Of a DNA stretch of 64,000 nucleotides, positions 42,797-53,197 are shown piece after piece. The translations under genes were made by a program, and so were the position numbers. Under the pieces are notes generated by a model. That model searched no databases. It saw only the letters and a list, made by a program, of their open reading frames with translations, and was not told the DNA's origin. The DNA comes from an uncultured Erythrobacter sp. (lineage in GTDB: Bacteria; Pseudomonadota; Alphaproteobacteria; Sphingomonadales; Sphingomonadaceae): contig CANKYK010000001.1 of NCBI GenBank assembly GCA_947488155.1, forward strand, positions 186,001-250,000, written 5' to 3'. Position 1 is the first letter of the stretch, and the number at the start of each line of letters is the position of its first letter.

Positions 42797-44634
42797 CGCC
42801 GCGGCCCCTTCCCTTTCTCATCCTCAAACAGCTCTGCAAGCTGCTCCATGATGGTGCCGCCGAGCTGCTCGACATCCATAATCGTCACCGCGCGGCGGTA
42901 ATAGCGGGTCACATCGTGGCCGATACCAATCGCGACAAGTTGGACCGGTGAGACGTTCTCAATCCACTCAATTACACCGCGCAAATGCGCCTCCAGATAG
43001 CCCGCCGAATTCACGCTCAGTGTACTGTCATCAACCGGCGCGCCGTCAGAAATCACCATCATGATCCGGCGATCTTCTGGCCGGTGGATCAGGCGGGAAT
43101 GCGCCCACATCAGGGCCTCGCCATCGATATTCTCTTTGAGCAGCCCTTCGCGCATCATGAGGCCGAGATTGCGGCGCGCGCGGCGCCACGGCTCGTCCGC
43201 TTGCTTGTAGACGATATGGCGCAAATCATTGAGCCTGCCTGGACCCTGCGGCTTGCCATCGGCCAGCCAGGCCTCGCGGCTCTGCCCGCCCTTCCAAGCA
43301 CGCGTGGTGAAACCGAGAATCTCTGTTTTGACCCCGCAGCGCTCCAGCGTGCGCGCCAGAATATCCGCGCTGATCGCGGCTATAGAAATCGGCCGCCCGC
43401 GCATGGAACCGGAATTATCGATAAGCAGTGTGACGACCGTGTCGCGAAACTCAACATCGCGCTCAACCTTATAAGACAGCGCAGTGCCGGGTGAGATCAC
43501 CACGCGGGCCAGCCGTGCTGCGTCCAACACGCCCTCTTCCTGATCGAAGTCCCAGCTGCGGTTCTGCTGCGCCATCAGGCGGCGCTGCAGCCGGTTGGCG
43601 AGCCGGGTCACCACGCCTTGCAGGCCGGTCAGCTGACTATCGAGATAGGCGCGCAAGCGGTCGAGTTCCTCCGCATCGCACAGCTCCGGCGCCTCGACTT
43701 CTTCATCGAATTTCTCGGTGAAAGGCTTGTAATCCAGCCCATCAGGAATATCGGCCTGAGGACGATTGGGGCGGACAGGGGCATTGCTGGCATCGCCGTC
43801 CTCACCCGGTTCGCCGTCCTGCATTTCCTCCTCGCCGGACAGCTCAGTATCTGCGTCGCCGTCGCCATCACCTTCTGCTTGTTCGCCGGCCATATCGGTG
43901 GCCTGCGGATCAGCATCGCCCTCTTGCTGCTCGTCGCCTTCTTGCTCGTCGTCAGCGCCCTCTTCCTCATCGCCGTCATCATTGTCCGCCTCGTCCGGCG
44001 CATCTTGCGGGCGGGTGAGATCGAGATCGCGCAGCATATCCAGCGCGAGCTTTTGAAACGCCTGTTGGTCGCTAAGCGTATCCGTGAGGTTGCTGAGATC
44101 ATCGCCGATCCGCTCTTCGATGAACTCACGAACCATTTCGACCCCGGCGCGCGCCTGCTCTGGCACTGGCTGCCCAGTCAATTGTTCACGCACGATCAGC
44201 GAGAGAGCGCTTTCGAGCGGGACTTCGCTGTTGTTTTGAGCGCGGGCAATCGGGTCGGTCGCAGTACGCTGCTCCACCGCTGCATCAAGATTGGAGCGAA
44301 TGCCGCCGAATGCGTTCGCACCCAGCGCCTCATAGCGCACCTGCTCAATCGCGTCATAGCACGCGCGCGCAACCGGCTCTGGCGGGCTGCCGCTGGCGTG
44401 CAACCCTGCATTGTGGTGACGCAGTTTGAGCGAGAAACTGTCGGCGAACCCGCGCGCCTCACTGACTTGATCTGCTGGTAGTTCGCGGCCCGGCAGAGGA
44501 ACACGAAAACGGGTTTCCGCAGAGCCCGGCACATCCGCGCTCCACGCCACCTCCACCTCTGCATCGCGCGAAATTGCGCGGCTGGCGCCGGTCAGCGCCT
44601 GCTTAAACGTGTCGAGAGGGGATTCTTCGGCCAT
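42793..44634 (-). CDS. cobT: CobT-like cobaltochelatase subunit (VWA domain)
   Basis: A 613-residue protein. The N-terminal helical CobT domain is followed by a highly acidic linker (about 215-300, runs of Asp/Glu/Gln) and a C-terminal von Willebrand A domain with MIDAS motif DNSGSMRG near residue 405. In aerobic cobalamin synthesis CobT partners CobS (AAA+) and CobN to insert cobalt. No cobS is adjacent, which is unusual. It starts 24 bases after the transaldolase-type aldolase gene and is probably co-transcribed. Confidence 0.88.
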   Translation of the reverse strand: MAEESPLDTFKQALTGASRAISRDAEVEVAWSADVPGSAETRFRVPLPGRELPADQVSEARGFADSFSLKLRHHNAGLHASGSPPEPVARACYDAIEQVRYEALGANAFGGIRSNLDAAVEQRTATDPIARAQNNSEVPLESALSLIVREQLTGQPVPEQARAGVEMVREFIEERIGDDLSNLTDTLSDQQAFQKLALDMLRDLDLTRPQDAPDEADNDDGDEEEGADDEQEGDEQQEGDADPQATDMAGEQAEGDGDGDADTELSGEEEMQDGEPGEDGDASNAPVRPNRPQADIPDGLDYKPFTEKFDEEVEAPELCDAEELDRLRAYLDSQLTGLQGVVTRLANRLQRRLMAQQNRSWDFDQEEGVLDAARLARVVISPGTALSYKVERDVEFRDTVVTLLIDNSGSMRGRPISIAAISADILARTLERCGVKTEILGFTTRAWKGGQSREAWLADGKPQGPGRLNDLRHIVYKQADEPWRRARRNLGLMMREGLLKENIDGEALMWAHSRLIHRPEDRRIMMVISDGAPVDDSTLSVNSAGYLEAHLRGVIEWIENVSPVQLVAIGIGHDVTRYYRRAVTIMDVEQLGGTIMEQLAELFEDEKGKGPRR

Positions 44635-44658
44635 TGATTAGCGTGCGTGCCTACCAGC

Positions 44659-45312
44659 TCAGACGATCTTCTGACCCGTCTTCGCCCAATCCGCCATAAA
44701 CGCATCAATGCCTTTGTCGGTCAGTGTGTGATTGAACAGGGCTTTGATCACTTTGGGCGGCGCGGTCATAACGTCGGCCCCGATCTTCGCACTTTCGAGC
44801 ACATGGGTAACGTGGCGCACACTGGCGACCAGAATTTCGGTCTCAAACATGTAATTGTCATAGATCAGGCGGATGTCCTCGATCAGGTCCATTCCGTCAA
44901 AACCATTGTCGTCGTGGCGGCCTACGAATGGCGAGATGAAGCTCGCACCAGCCTTCGCCGCAAGCAACGCCTGATTGGCAGAGAAACACAAAGTCACATT
45001 GACCATGGTGCCGTCCCCGGTCAGCGCCTTGCATGTCTTCAACCCATCAATTGTCAGAGGAACCTTGATACAGACGTTGTCCGCGATTTTGCGCAGCACC
45101 TCCGCCTCGCACATCATGGTTTCGTGGTCGAGCGCGACGACTTCTGCCGACACGGGGCCGTCGGTGATCCCGCAAATTTCCTTCGTCACTTCCATAAAGT
45201 CGCGGCCCGACTTGTGGATCAGTGACGGATTGGTGGTGACCCCATCGAGCAGGCCGGTCGCAGCCAGTTCTTTAATGTCGTCAATTTCGGCAGTGTCGGC
45301 AAAGAATTTCAT
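44659..45312 (-). CDS. Transaldolase / fructose-6-phosphate aldolase (TalC/FSA-type)
   Basis: A 217-residue class I aldolase, the short TalC/FSA form. The opening [29 protein letters not shown] and the Schiff-base lysine Lys83 in CIKVPLT are diagnostic. The short form may act as transaldolase or fructose-6-phosphate aldolase; sequence alone does not settle this. It is divergent from priA and upstream of cobT. Confidence 0.9.
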   Translation of the reverse strand: MKFFADTAEIDDIKELAATGLLDGVTTNPSLIHKSGRDFMEVTKEICGITDGPVSAEVVALDHETMMCEAEVLRKIADNVCIKVPLTIDGLKTCKALTGDGTMVNVTLCFSANQALLAAKAGASFISPFVGRHDDNGFDGMDLIEDIRLIYDNYMFETEILVASVRHVTHVLESAKIGADVMTAPPKVIKALFNHTLTDKGIDAFMADWAKTGQKIV

Positions 45313-45488
45313 CTCGTCTCAGGCTCCTGGTGGCAGATCACGAATCGCCAAACCTGATTGGCATAGCGCGGACACGCTGGCCAGCCGTGCAAGCGTCTGC
45401 TCTCCACGGTAATGTCACCAATATGATGATTATTGCGCAGCCGCACCTTGCCGATGGTCGACAGCCGCGCCCATATTAAAGGCTGATC

Positions 45489-47657
45489 ATGAACCGCGTC
45501 CGCCTCCTTGTCCTCAATGCAGCGCTTGGCCCGCTTGATTACAAGCTGCCTGAAGGGGTCAGCGCGCCTGCTGGAACCGTGGTGCTGGCCCCGCTCGGCC
45601 CGCGCACGGTCACCGGCATTGTATGGGATGAGGGGCGCTTGCCAGGCCGCGAGTTTGACCCCAGCAAATTGCGCGCGATCCGAGAAGTACTGCCGGTGCC
45701 GCCGCTGTCAGAGCCGCTGCGGAGGCTGATCGAGTGGACTGCTGACTATTACTGCGCTGCGCCGGCCAGTGTCGCGCGAATGGTTCTCTCCAGCGGCGGT
45801 GCACTGGGTGGCCCTGCGACCATGACCGAGTACCGATTGAGCGGATCGGAAGGTTCAGGCCGTATGACGCCGCAGCGCAAGCTGGCACTTGAGACATTGG
45901 TGGGCGAGCAAGGCACTATTCGCGAGCTTGCCGGGATCGCCAGCGTATCAGAAGGCGTGCTGCGCGGGATGGTGAATGCAGGACTGATCGAGCCGGTGAC
46001 GGTGGCGATTGATCGCCCCTTCCCGCCCGCCGATCCTGAACATTGGGTGCCCGACCTTTCCCCTGATCAGGCGGACGTTTCCGATCGCCTCGTGAACGCG
46101 GTGGCAGCGCGGGAATACGCCCCGTTTCTGCTCGATGGTGTGACCGGATCGGGCAAGACAGAGGCCTATTTTGAGCCCGTTGCCGAAGCTATCCGGCAGG
46201 GACGGCAAGTGCTTGTGCTGCTGCCCGAAATTGCCCTTACGGAGAATTTCCTCGTGCGCTTTGAGCAGCGCTTTGGCACGCCGCCTGTGCTGTGGCATTC
46301 GTCACTCAAATCCACTGAACGCAGGCGCGCGTGGAGGGCCATTGCCAACGGCACGGCAAGCGTTGTCGTGGGCGCTCGCTCGGCACTGTTTCTTCCCTAT
46401 GCGAACCTCGGTCTGATCATTGTCGACGAAGCGCATGAGGTCAGCTTTAAACAGGACGAAGGCGTGCGCTACAACGCCCGCGATGTCTCGGTGATGCGAG
46501 CCCGGTTTGAGAAAATTCCGGTGGTGCTCGCCAGTGCGACCCCCGCGCTCGAAAGTCTGCATATGGCATCAACTGGCATTTACGAGCGATTGGAATTGCC
46601 GAGCCGGTTTGGCGGCGCGACCCTACCCAAGATTCGCCTCGTTGACCTAACGCAAGAACAGCCGGGCAGCGGGCGCTGGCTGGCCCCACCGCTGGTCGCT
46701 GCACTCGAAGATCGTCTGACAAAGGGCGAGCAATCGCTGCTGTTCCTAAACCGCCGCGGATTTGCTCCACTGACCCTATGCCGCAATTGCGGGCACCGGT
46801 ATCAATGCCCCAATTGCAGCGCGTGGATGGTGGAGCATCGCCTATCCGCCCGCCTCGCCTGCCATCATTGCGGGCACGAAACAGGTGTGCCCGCCGAATG
46901 CGCAGAATGCGGAGAGCCGGATTGCCTCGTCGCCTGCGGCCCGGGCGTTGAGCGCATCGCGGATGAAGTCGCTGAGCTGTTCCCCGAGGCGCGCGTCGCG
47001 GTCGCCACATCCGACACTTTGGGATCGCCTGAACGCGCCGCTGACTTCATCGCTCAGGCAGAAGGCGGAGCGATAGACGTGATCGTCGGCACTCAGCTGG
47101 TGACCAAGGGCTTCCACTTCCCAGAGCTGACTTTGGTTGGTGTGGTTGACGCTGACCTCGGTCTGGAAGGCGGCGATTTGCGCGCGGCTGAGCGGACCTA
47201 TCAGCAGGTCGCACAAGTTGCTGGACGCGCTGGGCGCGGAGCAAAACCGGGCGAGGTTCTGATCCAGACCCGGCATACGGATTCGCCGGTCATCGCCGCG
47301 CTCGAAGCGGGCGACCGCGATGCGTTCTACGAGGCTGAAACCGAGGCCCGCAAAGACGCAGGCGCGCCGCCTTTTGGCCGGTGGGCCGCGATCATCTTGT
47401 CGAGCGAGGACGAGAGAGAAGCGCGCGCCGCGGCCATGCGGCTGGGGGATACGCGGCCAGAGCAGAACGATCTCTACATCCTAGGGCCCGCGCCCGCTCC
47501 GCTGGCTCTGCTGCGCGGCCGCTACCGCTATCGCTTCCTCGTAAACGCACGGCGATCCGCCAACTTACAAAAGGTCATTCGCGGCTGGCTGGACACGCAT
47601 AATTTCCCGCCTGGCCTGCGCGTCGGCGTCGACATCGATCCATATAGCTTCGTTTAG
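45489..47657 (+). CDS. priA: Primosomal protein N' (replication restart helicase PriA)
   Basis: A 722-residue helicase. The N-terminal 3'-DNA-binding domain is followed by the helicase core with Walker A TGSGKTE, DEAH, and the zinc-binding cysteine pairs (CRNCGHRYQCPNC, then CHHCGH and CAECG). The C-terminal motifs VTKGFHFPEL and QVAGRAGR close the core. It reloads the replisome at stalled forks. AAAGGCTGATC precedes the ATG. It is divergent from the aldolase gene. Confidence 0.93.
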   Translation: MNRVRLLVLNAALGPLDYKLPEGVSAPAGTVVLAPLGPRTVTGIVWDEGRLPGREFDPSKLRAIREVLPVPPLSEPLRRLIEWTADYYCAAPASVARMVLSSGGALGGPATMTEYRLSGSEGSGRMTPQRKLALETLVGEQGTIRELAGIASVSEGVLRGMVNAGLIEPVTVAIDRPFPPADPEHWVPDLSPDQADVSDRLVNAVAAREYAPFLLDGVTGSGKTEAYFEPVAEAIRQGRQVLVLLPEIALTENFLVRFEQRFGTPPVLWHSSLKSTERRRAWRAIANGTASVVVGARSALFLPYANLGLIIVDEAHEVSFKQDEGVRYNARDVSVMRARFEKIPVVLASATPALESLHMASTGIYERLELPSRFGGATLPKIRLVDLTQEQPGSGRWLAPPLVAALEDRLTKGEQSLLFLNRRGFAPLTLCRNCGHRYQCPNCSAWMVEHRLSARLACHHCGHETGVPAECAECGEPDCLVACGPGVERIADEVAELFPEARVAVATSDTLGSPERAADFIAQAEGGAIDVIVGTQLVTKGFHFPELTLVGVVDADLGLEGGDLRAAERTYQQVAQVAGRAGRGAKPGEVLIQTRHTDSPVIAALEAGDRDAFYEAETEARKDAGAPPFGRWAAIILSSEDEREARAAAMRLGDTRPEQNDLYILGPAPAPLALLRGRYRYRFLVNARRSANLQKVIRGWLDTHNFPPGLRVGVDIDPYSFV

Positions 47658-47702
47658 ACAAACAGTTCGGCACTTTTTCTATGCCTGAGCATTAGAGGCC
47701 CC

Positions 47703-49265
47703 ATGGCATCCAACCCAATCCTCATCCCCATCCTCGGCGACCAGCTAACCCGCACGCTCGCAAGCCTACATGGCCGCGCCAAGGACGACAGCGTCATCTT
47801 GATGATGGAGGTCTGGGACGAGGCGACTTACGTAAAACATCACAAGCAAAAGATCGCGCTCATTTTCTCCGCCATGCGCCATTTCGCCGCAGAGCTGAAA
47901 GAAGCAGGGTGGCAGGTCGACTATGTGAAGCTGACGGACGGCAACAATTCCGGCAGCTTCACGGGCGAAGTTGCCCGAGCAATTGAGCGGCACGATCCGC
48001 GCGCGGTCCATGTGGTCGAGGCAAGCGAGTGGCGCGTGCAACAAGCCATCGAGGAATGGCCCGACAAATTCGCTTGCGAAGTCGAGATAGCACCGGATGA
48101 TCGGTTCCTCTGCTCGCACGCAGAATTTGAAGAATGGGCTGAGGGGCGCAAGCACCTCACCATGGAGCATTTTTATCGTAAGATGCGCCGCAAGACCGGC
48201 CTGCTGATGCTGGACAATGGCAAACCGAAAGGCGGCGAATGGAACCTCGATAAGCAGAACCGCGAACCGCCCAAAGGCGACATGAAAGCACCTGCCAGGC
48301 CGAGGTTTGAACCCGATGAAATCACCCGCGAAGTATTGGCCCTGGTTGAGGAAAAATTCTCTGATCACTTCGGCGATCTGGAACCGTTCGAATGGCCCGT
48401 CACCAGCGCCGAGGCGGAGCAAGCCGCCGATGCGTTTTTCGCCGAGCGGATCGAGAACTTTGGCCCCCATCAAGACGCGATGGTTTTCGGCTCAGACGAC
48501 CTGTATCACTCCATGCTCTCAACCAGCATCAATTGCGGACTGCTCGATCCGATCACTTTGTGTCAGCGCGCTGAGAAAGCCTATGAAGAAGGCCGCGCAC
48601 CGCTCAATTCGGTCGAGGGTTTCATCCGCCAAATCATCGGTTGGCGCGAGTATATCCGGGGTTTCTATTGGCACTTTATGCCTGGGTTGGAAGAAGCCAA
48701 TGATCTGGAAGCGACGCGCGGCCTGCCCGAGTTTTTCTGGACCGGCGAGACAGACATGCGCTGCCTATCGGACTGCATCCGTTCGACCAAAGAAAACGCC
48801 CACGCGCATCACATTCAACGCCTAATGGTGCTCGGCAATTTTTGCCTGCTGGCCGGAATCGACCCACGCGCCGTGCAGGATTGGTATCTGGCCGTTTATG
48901 CTGATGCCTATCAATGGGTTGAGCTGCCCAATGTCTCCAGCATGATCCTCTATGCCGATGGCGGTGCGCTGGCGACCAAGCCCTATGCGGCGAGCGGCAA
49001 TTACATCAATAAAATGTCTGATTACTGCAAAGAATGCAGCTATTCCGTTAGCAAGAAGACGGGCGACGGCGCATGCCCGTTCAATCCGCTCTATTGGCAT
49101 TTTATGGACCGCCACCGCGACCGTCTGTCGAGCAATCACCGCATCGGCAGGATATATGCCACCTGGGACCGGATGGGTGATGAGAAGAAAGACGATTATC
49201 TCTCCAGCGCAGAGAAGTTCCTCAAGACACTAGAACCCGCTCGCGATGGATGGGCGCGCGATTAG
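47703..49265 (+). CDS. FeS-type photolyase/cryptochrome (FeS-BCP, PhrB-like)
   Basis: A 520-residue flavoprotein of the FeS-BCP group of prokaryotic (6-4) photolyases. An N-terminal Rossmann domain (LIPILGDQLTRTLASL) leads to the FAD-binding helical domain. The cluster cysteines are expected in CKECSYSVSKKTGDGACPF near residues 442-458, plus one upstream in the DMRCLSDC area. It repairs UV lesions or senses blue light. It is 45 bases after priA; GAGGCCCC precedes the ATG. Confidence 0.9.
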   Translation: MASNPILIPILGDQLTRTLASLHGRAKDDSVILMMEVWDEATYVKHHKQKIALIFSAMRHFAAELKEAGWQVDYVKLTDGNNSGSFTGEVARAIERHDPRAVHVVEASEWRVQQAIEEWPDKFACEVEIAPDDRFLCSHAEFEEWAEGRKHLTMEHFYRKMRRKTGLLMLDNGKPKGGEWNLDKQNREPPKGDMKAPARPRFEPDEITREVLALVEEKFSDHFGDLEPFEWPVTSAEAEQAADAFFAERIENFGPHQDAMVFGSDDLYHSMLSTSINCGLLDPITLCQRAEKAYEEGRAPLNSVEGFIRQIIGWREYIRGFYWHFMPGLEEANDLEATRGLPEFFWTGETDMRCLSDCIRSTKENAHAHHIQRLMVLGNFCLLAGIDPRAVQDWYLAVYADAYQWVELPNVSSMILYADGGALATKPYAASGNYINKMSDYCKECSYSVSKKTGDGACPFNPLYWHFMDRHRDRLSSNHRIGRIYATWDRMGDEKKDDYLSSAEKFLKTLEPARDGWARD

Positions 49266-49274
49266 GCGGCAGAG

Positions 49275-49655
49275 TTAGGCTGAAGACAGCGCCTTCATCA
49301 GGCCAGCTGCAGCCGCTGTGTCGACATATTCACGCAGCACCGTGATTTTGCCATCTGAGACTTCACCAACAACGCACACCATCAGGTCGATCTGACCACC
49401 ATCGGGCAGAGTTCCGCGAACCCGGTGCTCTTCGACAAAGCCGGTTTCGGTCGCCGAGCGGATCGCCTCTTCGTAGCGAAAATCAGGAACAACCGCATTC
49501 ACCACCCCGGTGAATTGCAGCAAACGATCGCGGTCCATTTCGGGTCCGCCATTTTGTGAACCGCGAAAGTTCTCAGCGCAGCATTCGCGCGCACGCTCCA
49601 GATCGTTATTCTCGAAGGCGTGGAACAATTGCTTGGCAAGGTCAGGTCCAGTCAT
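49275..49655 (-). CDS. SnoaL/NTF2-like family protein
   Basis: A protein of about 126 residues with the NTF2-like cone fold signature: LAKQLFHAFENNDLERARECCAENF, then RLLQFTGVVNAVVPDFR and a final strand VSDGKITVLREYVDTAAAAG. The function is unknown; such proteins are small-molecule isomerases, lyases or binding proteins. The start may be 49655 (MTGPDL) or 49676. It is convergent with the photolyase and divergent from the GST. Confidence 0.75.
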   Translation of the reverse strand: MTGPDLAKQLFHAFENNDLERARECCAENFRGSQNGGPEMDRDRLLQFTGVVNAVVPDFRYEEAIRSATETGFVEEHRVRGTLPDGGQIDLMVCVVGEVSDGKITVLREYVDTAAAAGLMKALSSA

Positions 49656-49795
49656 GGCGGCGATGGTAACCGGCATTGCGGCGCTTGAGAAGCACCAGCA
49701 GGTACGAAGCCAATCGCGCGCATCGCCACAAAAGGCTCGACAATCCTGACGCCTACCGCAAAAGCTCGCCGCACAAACTTTGGGAGCTTATTTTC

Positions 49796-50428
49796 ATGCT
49801 GACTGTCCACCACCTTCGCATTTCGCAATCCGAACGCATCGTTTGGCTGTGTGAAGAGCTAGGAATTGAGTATGATCTCAAGCTCTACAATCGAGATCCA
49901 GAAACGCGGCTGGCCCCGGCGGAATTGAAAGCGCTGCACCCGATGGAAATTGCCCCTCTGATCGAGGACAACGGCACGTTGCTGGGTGAGAGCGGTGCAA
50001 TCGTGGAGTATATAGTCGGCAAATATGCACCCGGCACAGATCTGGTTCCAGGCGCAGACAGCCCGGACTTTGCCGATCACCTCTATTGGTTCCACTTTGC
50101 CAATGCGACGCTGATGACCAATGGCATGATGAGCATCGCTGTAAACGCGGTGGGCGCGGACATGCCGCCGCCTTTAATGAAGCGCATCACCAATGCCTGG
50201 GCAGCGATTGAGCGCCGACTAGGCGAAGCGGATTACTTCGGCGGATCGCAGCTGACGACGGCCGACATCATGATGGGTTTCTCGCTGACCACAGCGCGCG
50301 CGTTCAATGACATGAGCATCGACCACATGCCCAACCTTAAAGCATATCTGCAACGGATCGGCGCGCGCGATTCCTACCAAGCAGCGATGGCCAAGGCAGA
50401 GCCGGGCTTTCCGCCGAAATTGGACTAG
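49796..50428 (+). CDS. Glutathione S-transferase family protein
   Basis: A 210-residue GST. The N-terminal thioredoxin-like domain has ISQSERIVWLCEELGIEYDLK and the GESGAIVEYI segment that holds glutathione. The C-terminal all-helical domain has LTTADIMMGF. Detoxification is the general role; substrate unknown. GGGAG lies nine bases before the ATG at 49796, which excludes the longer open frame upstream. Confidence 0.9.
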   Translation: MLTVHHLRISQSERIVWLCEELGIEYDLKLYNRDPETRLAPAELKALHPMEIAPLIEDNGTLLGESGAIVEYIVGKYAPGTDLVPGADSPDFADHLYWFHFANATLMTNGMMSIAVNAVGADMPPPLMKRITNAWAAIERRLGEADYFGGSQLTTADIMMGFSLTTARAFNDMSIDHMPNLKAYLQRIGARDSYQAAMAKAEPGFPPKLD

Positions 50429-50455
50429 GCGAGAAGGCCCGCATGGGGCACAAAG

Positions 50456-51502
50456 TTAGAGCAAGTGCGTGCCCCCTTCTCGCCGCAACAGTTCGCCCTT
50501 AATCTCCGGCCCATAGGCATATCCACCGATTGAGCCATCCGCCTGCACGACCCTATGACACGGGATCAGCACGGCAATATTGTTCGCGCCATTGGCCCCG
50601 CCCACTGCGCGGCTGGCCTTGGGGTTGCCAAGCGCTGCGGCTAGCTCTCCATAGCTGCGCGTTTCACCAGCAGGAATTTCGCGAAGGGCCTGCCAGACTT
50701 TCTGCTGAAATGCGGTGCCCTTCACATCGAGCGGGATGTGCGCGGCATTTATGCCGGGGTCTTCCACCGCTTTGGTGACCTCATCGAAAAGGGCGCGGAA
50801 CTCGCCGCTGCCTGCAATCAACTCAGCCTTAGGGAAGCGTGCGCGCAGCTCTTCCTTGCCCTCGTTAAAGGCCAGGCAGCAAACGCCTTTGTCCGTTGCC
50901 GCGATCAGCATCTCGCCCAGCGAGGTCCCAATCACACTCCAATGTATGGTGCGCCCTGCGCCGCCGCCCGCCCAATCCTTTGCCGACATGCCCAGCCTAC
51001 CTTTCGTCTCATCATAGAACCGCGAGGGGGCGGAATATCCCGCCTCGTAAACTGCCTCAGTCACCGAAGCCTCTTCGCCCAGGGCCTCGCGCACCCGCTC
51101 CTCGCGAAGTGCCCGCGAGTAAGCCGCCGGCGACAGACCTGTGGCGCGCTTAAACACGCGCTGAAAATGGGTGGGCGAATAGCCCGTGAGCTCAGCCAAA
51201 TCATCTAACGTTGGCCGCCCCTCAGAAGCCTTGATCTCGTCAATCGCGGCCAGCACTGCCGCTTCGTCCCGTCCAACATCATCGGGCAGGCACCGCTTGC
51301 ACGCTCTCAGTCCGGCTTCTCGCGCCTCGCCACCGGTTGCGAAAAACCGGACATTTGCAGGCGAGGGATGCCGCGCGGCGCATGATGGGCGGCAATAAAT
51401 GCCTGTCGTGAGCACGCCGGTCACAAACCGTCCGTCAAAACTGCGATCGCGCTGCTTCACGGCTGCCCAGGCTTGTTCAAAGGGGATTTCGTTCTCGCTC
51501 AT
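50456..51502 (-). CDS. ada: Bifunctional DNA repair methyltransferase/transcriptional activator Ada
   Basis: A 348-residue Ada. The N-terminal zinc domain has Cys37, Cys41, Cys68 and Cys71 (YCRPSC, CKRC); the first accepts a methyl group from phosphotriesters. An AraC-type helix-turn-helix (LDDLAELTGYSPTHFQRVFKRATGLSP) follows, then the methyltransferase domain with active-site PCHRV. It repairs O6-methylguanine and, when methylated, activates the adaptive response. It is convergent with the GST and divergent from the trypsin-like protease. Confidence 0.93.
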   Translation of the reverse strand: MSENEIPFEQAWAAVKQRDRSFDGRFVTGVLTTGIYCRPSCAARHPSPANVRFFATGGEAREAGLRACKRCLPDDVGRDEAAVLAAIDEIKASEGRPTLDDLAELTGYSPTHFQRVFKRATGLSPAAYSRALREERVREALGEEASVTEAVYEAGYSAPSRFYDETKGRLGMSAKDWAGGGAGRTIHWSVIGTSLGEMLIAATDKGVCCLAFNEGKEELRARFPKAELIAGSGEFRALFDEVTKAVEDPGINAAHIPLDVKGTAFQQKVWQALREIPAGETRSYGELAAALGNPKASRAVGGANGANNIAVLIPCHRVVQADGSIGGYAYGPEIKGELLRREGGTHLL

Positions 51503-51582
51503 GCCATCTGTCTTAGCTGAATGCGCAGATAGTCACATCCCGAAGCTTGCGGTCAAAGTGAATGCCCGGCAAATACGCGGGC

Positions 51583-53169
51583 ATGAACCGCATTCTCTTT
51601 GCCCTGCTGGGCTTTTTTGTCCTGTTAACTCCCATCAGCGCTCAGGCCGATGCCGGCGATGTTGATGCCGCTGCTAGAGGCGTTGTTCGCGTGGTCATCA
51701 TCGGCAGCGATGGCGAAGAGGTCTTTCCGATCAGCCATGGCAGCGGCTTTGCCGTCAGCCCAACGAAGATCGTGACCAATGCCCATGTCGTGCGTGAAGC
51801 ATTGCAGGATGACACATTGCGGATCGGCATTGTCCCCACAGAGGGTGAAGAAGGCGGCTTTGGCCGGGCCATAGCGGTTAGCCCGCGCAATGATCTGGCG
51901 CTGATCGAAATCACCGAGGGTTCACTCCGCCTTCCACCGCTCACGCTGGCCGGCGCGCGCAGCGGCGACATGGGTGAAGTCTCAGCCGTGGGTTATCCGA
52001 TGAACGTCGACGTTGCCCAAGGGCTGGAATTCGGCGACATCTTTCGTGCGCAGCCTCCGGTCAAAAGTAGAGGCTTCTTATCTGGCGAACGCCCTAGCAG
52101 GCAGTTTGATACCATCCTGCACACCGCGCCGATTGCGCGCGGCAACTCTGGCGGCCCACTGCTCGATGGTTGCGGACGCGTGCTCGGCGTCAATTCATTC
52201 GGCGCGGATTCGGACGGATCAGATGCAGAGTTTTACTTCGCAGTATCCTTACGCGAACTACTCCCCTTCCTGCGCGCGAATGACATAGAGCCGCGCACCA
52301 ATGCCCTGCCATGTCGCTCGATCGACGAACTGAACGCTGCTGAACGCGACCGTTTTGAGCAAGAACGCGCCGAGGCCCGCGCATTGGTCGCTGCGCGCGA
52401 GGCTGAGCTGGCTGACAAACGAGCCGCCGCCATGCGCCTAGCGCAGTTTGAAGTGATGGAGGAACGCGACAATGCCATGGCTCTCGCCATGCTGCTCGCG
52501 GTGATTACGCTTGGCTGCGGCTATATCGCCTATCAGGCGCGCCGTGATGGGGCGACCGGCAATAAGGTTATGATTGTTGCCGGAATTGGCGGTGCAGCCT
52601 TGGTCGGAACGATGATCGTTTGGATCACTCGCCCGGCATTCTCCGAGATTGAGGAACGGGTCGCCGCCGCGATGGAGGAAGCAGAAGCACCCGCAAGCGA
52701 TGATCCCTCCTCGCTGGCTGATGACGGCACGCTGCTGTGCACCTTCATTCCAGAGCGCAGCCGCGTGACTGGAGCCCGGACCGATGATGTTGAGTTTGAC
52801 TGGGCCGCTGATGGCTGCGTCAATGGGCGTACGCAGTATGGCATTGCGGGCGGCCAATGGTCGCGCGTGTTCGTTCCCAATGATGAAGCGGCGGTCTCGG
52901 TAAACTCATACGATCCGCAAACCCGAATATTCCAAACCGACCGTTATCTCTTACGCCAAGGCCCAATGCAGGATGCCCGTGAAGCGCGTTCCAAATATAA
53001 ACCTGCATCCTGCGGCGTCACCGACGCGGCGAGCCAATTGGGTGAACAGCAATCCGGCGTGCTTGCACTGCTCCCGGATCGCCCAAATGAGCGGCTGGTC
53101 TATACCTGCGAATCTCGCGCCAGTTCGGCGGGCACGACCGGCGGCGATGCCGTGGATGGAGAGGAGTAG
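51583..53169 (+). CDS. Membrane-anchored trypsin-like serine protease
   Basis: A 528-residue protein. A signal peptide (LFALLGFFVLLTPISAQA) is followed by a trypsin-like domain with the full triad His68 (TNAHVV), Asp104 (NDLALI) and Ser189 (ARGNSGGP). A charged helical segment (about 250-295), two membrane segments (about 298-318 and 329-349) and an unrecognised C-terminal domain of about 180 residues follow. The protease domain should face the periplasm. No PDZ domain is seen, unlike DegP. Start 51583 gives the clean signal peptide. Confidence 0.82.
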   Translation: MNRILFALLGFFVLLTPISAQADAGDVDAAARGVVRVVIIGSDGEEVFPISHGSGFAVSPTKIVTNAHVVREALQDDTLRIGIVPTEGEEGGFGRAIAVSPRNDLALIEITEGSLRLPPLTLAGARSGDMGEVSAVGYPMNVDVAQGLEFGDIFRAQPPVKSRGFLSGERPSRQFDTILHTAPIARGNSGGPLLDGCGRVLGVNSFGADSDGSDAEFYFAVSLRELLPFLRANDIEPRTNALPCRSIDELNAAERDRFEQERAEARALVAAREAELADKRAAAMRLAQFEVMEERDNAMALAMLLAVITLGCGYIAYQARRDGATGNKVMIVAGIGGAALVGTMIVWITRPAFSEIEERVAAAMEEAEAPASDDPSSLADDGTLLCTFIPERSRVTGARTDDVEFDWAADGCVNGRTQYGIAGGQWSRVFVPNDEAAVSVNSYDPQTRIFQTDRYLLRQGPMQDAREARSKYKPASCGVTDAASQLGEQQSGVLALLPDRPNERLVYTCESRASSAGTTGGDAVDGEE

Positions 53170-53179
53170 GCTCCCCTCC
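53158..53179. terminator. Possible bidirectional hairpin at convergent stops
   Basis: GGAGAGGAG pairs with CTCCCCTCC at eight of nine positions across TAGG, which includes the protease stop codon. No T tract follows, so it is a weak candidate. Confidence 0.3.
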
Positions 53180-53197
53180 TCCAAAGCGCTTGTGTGA

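Noticed and set aside
43618..44481. 287-codon hydrophobic open frame opposite cobT
   Set aside because: Produced by the antisense of the acidic linker codons (GAN to NTC); not a membrane protein gene.
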